A stretch of 34,289 nt of DNA, taken from Planctomycetaceae bacterium (GTDB lineage: Bacteria > Planctomycetota > Planctomycetia > Pirellulales > Pirellulaceae). Position 1 is the stretch's first letter. Every line of letters begins with the position of its first letter. The notes beneath the pieces are model-generated. The model ran no database searches. It was not told the origin of the DNA and saw only the letters and a program-made list of their open reading frames with translations. The stretch lies in contig JAIYDQ010000450.1 of assembly GCA_027487375.1 (NCBI GenBank), positions 1 to 34,289 on the forward strand. The letters run 5' to 3'. Shown piece after piece: positions 31,988 to 34,289 of this stretch. The position numbers and the translations under genes were made by a program.

Positions 31988-33224
31988 CGTATTTTTCTTG
32001 AACACCTGGGATGTAGCGACATGCGTTTTCGAAGTAGACTTTGCGAAGAATGGTCTCTGGTAACTCCATGCCGCTAATGCTCCAGAGCCCTTGCGGAGGC
32101 GGTGACTTTTCAGAGTATGGGAAATACTCGTCCGGAGTTTCCAGAAAACGCCAATATGCTCGCAGTCGTTCTTCGGGGAATGGGCCATCGGTACCGAGCA
32201 TGATGCGATCTTGATAAGCTTCGAAGAACTTTCGTGCAGTACGAGGTTGACGTCCGAGTTCGCTAATTCGCGAAGCAAACTCGACTACAAGATTTGGGTA
32301 GGTGTCGAGCCACTTGCTGGTCTCCGCGAGATCTTCCGCGTCGTTACCAAAGTGAGCCGCAATAAAAGTCGTATTGGGATGTCTGGCGATAACTCGATTG
32401 CGGGCTTCGTGAAGTTCCGAGCGTGAAGGAGTGCCGAGATTGTAAAAGCTCCACTCAGGGCGCCTCGAAAGTTCTTCGTAACGTTCATTGCGTGCATCGA
32501 TAGGTTCAAAGAACGCATTTGGATCAGCCGTATGCATGATGACCGGCAGCCCCAGTTTGCCACACGCTTCCCAAATAGGATCCCATCGTGGATCATCGAT
32601 GGCAACGAAGCTACCGTCGGAATGTCGATAGACCAAACCAAGCTGCTTGAAGATCTTGAGCCCGCTGACCCCTTTTGATTTCGCGAATCGCAACTGTTCA
32701 ATTGTTGTTTGAACAAAGCCGGGCTCGTCTAATGCAAGTTTCCTCGCCGTGCTGTTTGATTTTGGTGCCGACTCGATCTCTCGTCCAAGTGGCGTGCCTG
32801 GTGCGGGGGAAGCAGGCTTCGATTCTTGGTTTCCTTCCCAGTCAATGTTGGCAAAGACAACAAAGCGATCCCGATATTCTGTCCACAAGTATGCAAGATG
32901 AGCATCCAAGCGTGGGCCAAGAGTTCCGTCAAGTGAAACGCTGACTGCGATATTGTTTCGGTCCATCACTTGAACATAGGCTCGCAGGCTTTCGGGATCG
33001 TGATGAAAGCGAACGAAGAAGTGAGTGTGAACGTCGACGGCTGGAAACTTGGCTTGCTGAATATCGGTTCGCGGAAGTTTGACTTGGGGAACAGGAACAA
33101 ATTCGGAGATAGACAAATTAGGTATCGAACGTGTCGGCTCTTCTGCTCGTATTGGGTAAGGCAATGGCGAAGCCAACACCATCACGCCCAACAAAATAAA
33201 AACAAGCGTTGTGCGTTTCCCCAC
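31968..33224 (-). CDS. Exported amidohydrolase (Amidohydro_2 family)
   Basis: The product is 418 aa from GTG 33224, chosen because a signal peptide follows at once (GKRTTLVFILLGVMVLASPLPYPIRAEE). The frame stays open upstream to 33704 but that part translates intergenic repeats and lacks protein character. Metal-site motifs of the family are visible: FPAVDVHTHFF, VIMHTADPNAFFE, TFIAAHFGN and RIMLGTDGPFPEERL. The fold is a TIM barrel that binds a divalent metal; members decarboxylate or hydrolyse small acids and amides. The substrate is unknown. It ends inside bioD (20-bp overlap), an odd pairing for an exported enzyme and a cytosolic biotin enzyme. Confidence 0.88.
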   Translation of the reverse strand: MGKRTTLVFILLGVMVLASPLPYPIRAEEPTRSIPNLSISEFVPVPQVKLPRTDIQQAKFPAVDVHTHFFVRFHHDPESLRAYVQVMDRNNIAVSVSLDGTLGPRLDAHLAYLWTEYRDRFVVFANIDWEGNQESKPASPAPGTPLGREIESAPKSNSTARKLALDEPGFVQTTIEQLRFAKSKGVSGLKIFKQLGLVYRHSDGSFVAIDDPRWDPIWEACGKLGLPVIMHTADPNAFFEPIDARNERYEELSRRPEWSFYNLGTPSRSELHEARNRVIARHPNTTFIAAHFGNDAEDLAETSKWLDTYPNLVVEFASRISELGRQPRTARKFFEAYQDRIMLGTDGPFPEERLRAYWRFLETPDEYFPYSEKSPPPQGLWSISGMELPETILRKVYFENACRYIPGVQEKYDAFTKK

Positions 33225-33318
33225 GGAGCCATTGGAGCCAGTGCTTCGGCACAATTCCAAGCAGGGCTTCGGGCTTGTCGCAGATATCGCAAGGTAACTG
33301 AAAGAATCTGCTTTTTCC

Positions 33319-33363
33319 TGGGGTTTCACGGACTTATGAATCCTTTCGAATTCAGATACCCCC
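33319..33363. repeat. GAATCCTTTCGAAT hairpin repeat, copy 2
   Basis: The core 33338-33362 is 23 of 25 identical to 22461-22485. As in copy 1 the core is bracketed by complementary G-run and C-run arms (TGGGG and CCCCCA), although the left spacing is about 10 nt longer. Confidence 0.7.
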
Positions 33364-33541
33364 ATTTTTATGTTTGACAAAACGCTAGCCCCAGTATCAC
33401 CAAGCAAAAGACACTCATGGGAAGGTTTAGTTGCTTTTACCGGTCGAACCCCGGTTGTAGGTTTTGTTCCAAAAAGGAAGTTCCATCCTGCGAAGGCTCT
33501 TGCGTCGGATGGGACTTGGAACAGCTTTCGACTGACGAACC

Positions 33542-33574
33542 ACTTACCGATCAACTTACCGATCAACTTACCGA
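33542..33574. repeat. 12-bp tandem repeat, 2.75 copies
   Basis: ACTTACCGATCA at 33542-33553, identical at 33554-33565, then ACTTACCGA. The 12-bp period keeps frame, and it reads as LPINLP-type peptide on the plus strand. Such tracts often vary in copy number between strains. Confidence 0.75.
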
Positions 33575-33832
33575 ATCGCAGAACCGGATTGGGAAGACTA
33601 TTAGGGATTGGGATAATCAAGGCACGCTCCAAGCATCGATGATCGGAGGCTGACTTTCGCGATGTAAAAATTTCTCTCAAATGCAAAGTGGTCTTTATCG
33701 ACAAAGTAAGATGGATATTTATGCTGTCTTTGAAACGACTTCGAGCGACTCTCTTGGAGTTCTTGGGCTGTTTCGAGTAAGCTAATAGAGAAGGTGGCGG
33801 AATGCGTGGTCGAGGCTTAGAAGTTAGTTCGA

Positions 33833-34289
33833 ATGTCTACTGATTATACCCAGCAACAGACGGTCGGCGAACAGATGTTAGCCGAAGAACTGAGTCTCCG
33901 TGCAACGACTCCACCGGCACAAATTCCGGGTTACCGTTTGGAAAGTTTGCTTGGGCAAGGGGCCTTTGGGCAAGTTTGGGTCGGAGTCGATACCAACACG
34001 GGGCGATCGGTGGCGGTGAAGTTTTATCTTCACAAATCAGGTGTGAATTGGTCACTTCTGGCTCGTGAAGTGAAAAACCTGGTTGCCATGTCGGCCAATC
34101 GATTCATTGTCCAAGTCTTGGACGTTGGTTGGGATGCCCAACCGCCCTACTACGTGATGGAGTACCTTGAAAATGGTTCGTTGGACGATCTGCTGCGACA
34201 GCGTGGAGCATTGGGCGTGCATCGTGCTGTGGAGATTTTTAGCGACATTGCTCAAGGCCTGAATCATTCGCACCGGAAAGGGGTGCTGC
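33833..34289 (+). CDS. Ser/Thr protein kinase, N-terminal part (runs off the window)
   Basis: 152 codons are present; the gene continues beyond the window. The start ATG 33833 is followed by about 32 polar residues (MSTDYTQQQTVGEQMLAEEL...), then the kinase domain: Gly-rich loop LLGQGAFGQVWVG, the ATP-binding lysine in VAVKFYLH, the alpha-C glutamate in LLAREVKNL, and the hinge region PYYVMEYLENGSLDDLL. The last residues visible are IAQGLNHSHRKGVL, just before the expected catalytic HxDLKPxN loop. It belongs to the PknB/Hanks family that planctomycetes carry in large numbers, often with C-terminal sensor or repeat domains; what follows here cannot be seen. Substrates are unknown. Confidence 0.9.
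   Translation, partial: MSTDYTQQQTVGEQMLAEELSLRATTPPAQIPGYRLESLLGQGAFGQVWVGVDTNTGRSVAVKFYLHKSGVNWSLLAREVKNLVAMSANRFIVQVLDVGWDAQPPYYVMEYLENGSLDDLLRQRGALGVHRAVEIFSDIAQGLNHSHRKGVL

Larger units (their letters stand above)
33225..33832. other. Divergent intergenic region amidohydrolase / kinase
   Basis: 608 bp. It contains copy 2 of the GAATCCTTTCGAAT hairpin repeat (33319-33363) and a 12-bp tandem repeat (33542-33574). Open frames on both strands cross it (for example 33370-33642 plus), but they have no domain or ribosome binding site and translate the repeats. Confidence 0.6.

Noticed and set aside
31988-32278. 97-codon N-terminal extension of BioD
   Set aside because: It lies wholly inside the amidohydrolase gene in another frame and precedes a normal BioD start (ATG 31987).
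33225-33704. 160-codon N-terminal extension of the amidohydrolase
   Set aside because: A signal peptide starts at GTG 33224; the upstream part translates a hairpin repeat and the 12-bp tandem tract.
1-34289. Defence system, prophage, integron or CRISPR array
   Set aside because: No transposase, integrase, Cas, restriction or phage protein was seen, and the direct repeats present are not a spaced array.

Overview
The window looks like chromosomal DNA of a planctomycete, most likely Pirellulales/Pirellulaceae (Rhodopirellula/Blastopirellula type). The reasons are the mix of genes: a DUF1573 secreted protein, a Tat-exported Gfo/Idh/MocA oxidoreductase, a LamG/DUF1080-like secreted protein, a Ser/Thr kinase with a Gly-rich loop, a SelL-like redox protein and a flgF-flgG-flgA-flgH cluster. 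Genes are loosely packed on both strands, operons are few, GTG/TTG starts are common, and palindromic repeats are very frequent between genes. I see no tRNA, rRNA, CRISPR array, transposase or phage gene.

Layout. 1-317: repeats. 318-1811 (-): dnaB. 2295-3971 (+): hotdog thioesterase, then a DUF1573 exported protein. 4301-7866 (-): polysaccharide flippase and a two-module AAA ATPase. 8019-8768 (+): lipoate/biotin ligase-family protein. 8769-9270: nested repeats. 9271-13239 (-): flagellar rod and ring genes in the order flgF, flgG, flgA, flgH. 13704-15868 (+): mtnC (methionine salvage) and an unknown exported protein. 16063-16818 (-): secreted LamG-like protein. 17264-19054 (-): a FlgI-type P-ring protein carrying a HEAT-repeat insertion and a lipobox. 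20197-22280 (+): ECF-like sigma factor and a glycine-zipper protein. 22281-23312: a repeat-rich gap with a strong structured-RNA/terminator candidate. 23313-26036 (-): aconitase. 26317-28727 (+): Cys-rich exported protein and Tat-exported oxidoreductase. 28850-29806 (-): membrane-anchored SelL-like thiol protein. 30020-31231 (+): moeA. 31310-33224 (-): exported amidohydrolase overlapping bioD. 33833-end (+): start of a Ser/Thr protein kinase, cut by the window edge.

How the genes fit together. The only clear multi-gene functional unit is the flagellar one: FlgF/FlgG (rod), FlgA (P-ring chaperone), FlgH (L ring) and, 4 kb away on the same strand, a FlgI-like protein. Its most unusual aspect is that FlgH lacks the usual lipobox while the FlgI-like protein has one (LSGC), and FlgI is interrupted by HEAT repeats. 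The other genes are single housekeeping or planctomycete-specific genes.

The other notable theme is repeats. At least seven families of short palindromic or inverted repeats occur, several with two to four copies in this window. One family lies inside the 5' ends of two unrelated reading frames (the lipoate-ligase-like gene and flgI), which makes both start sites doubtful.
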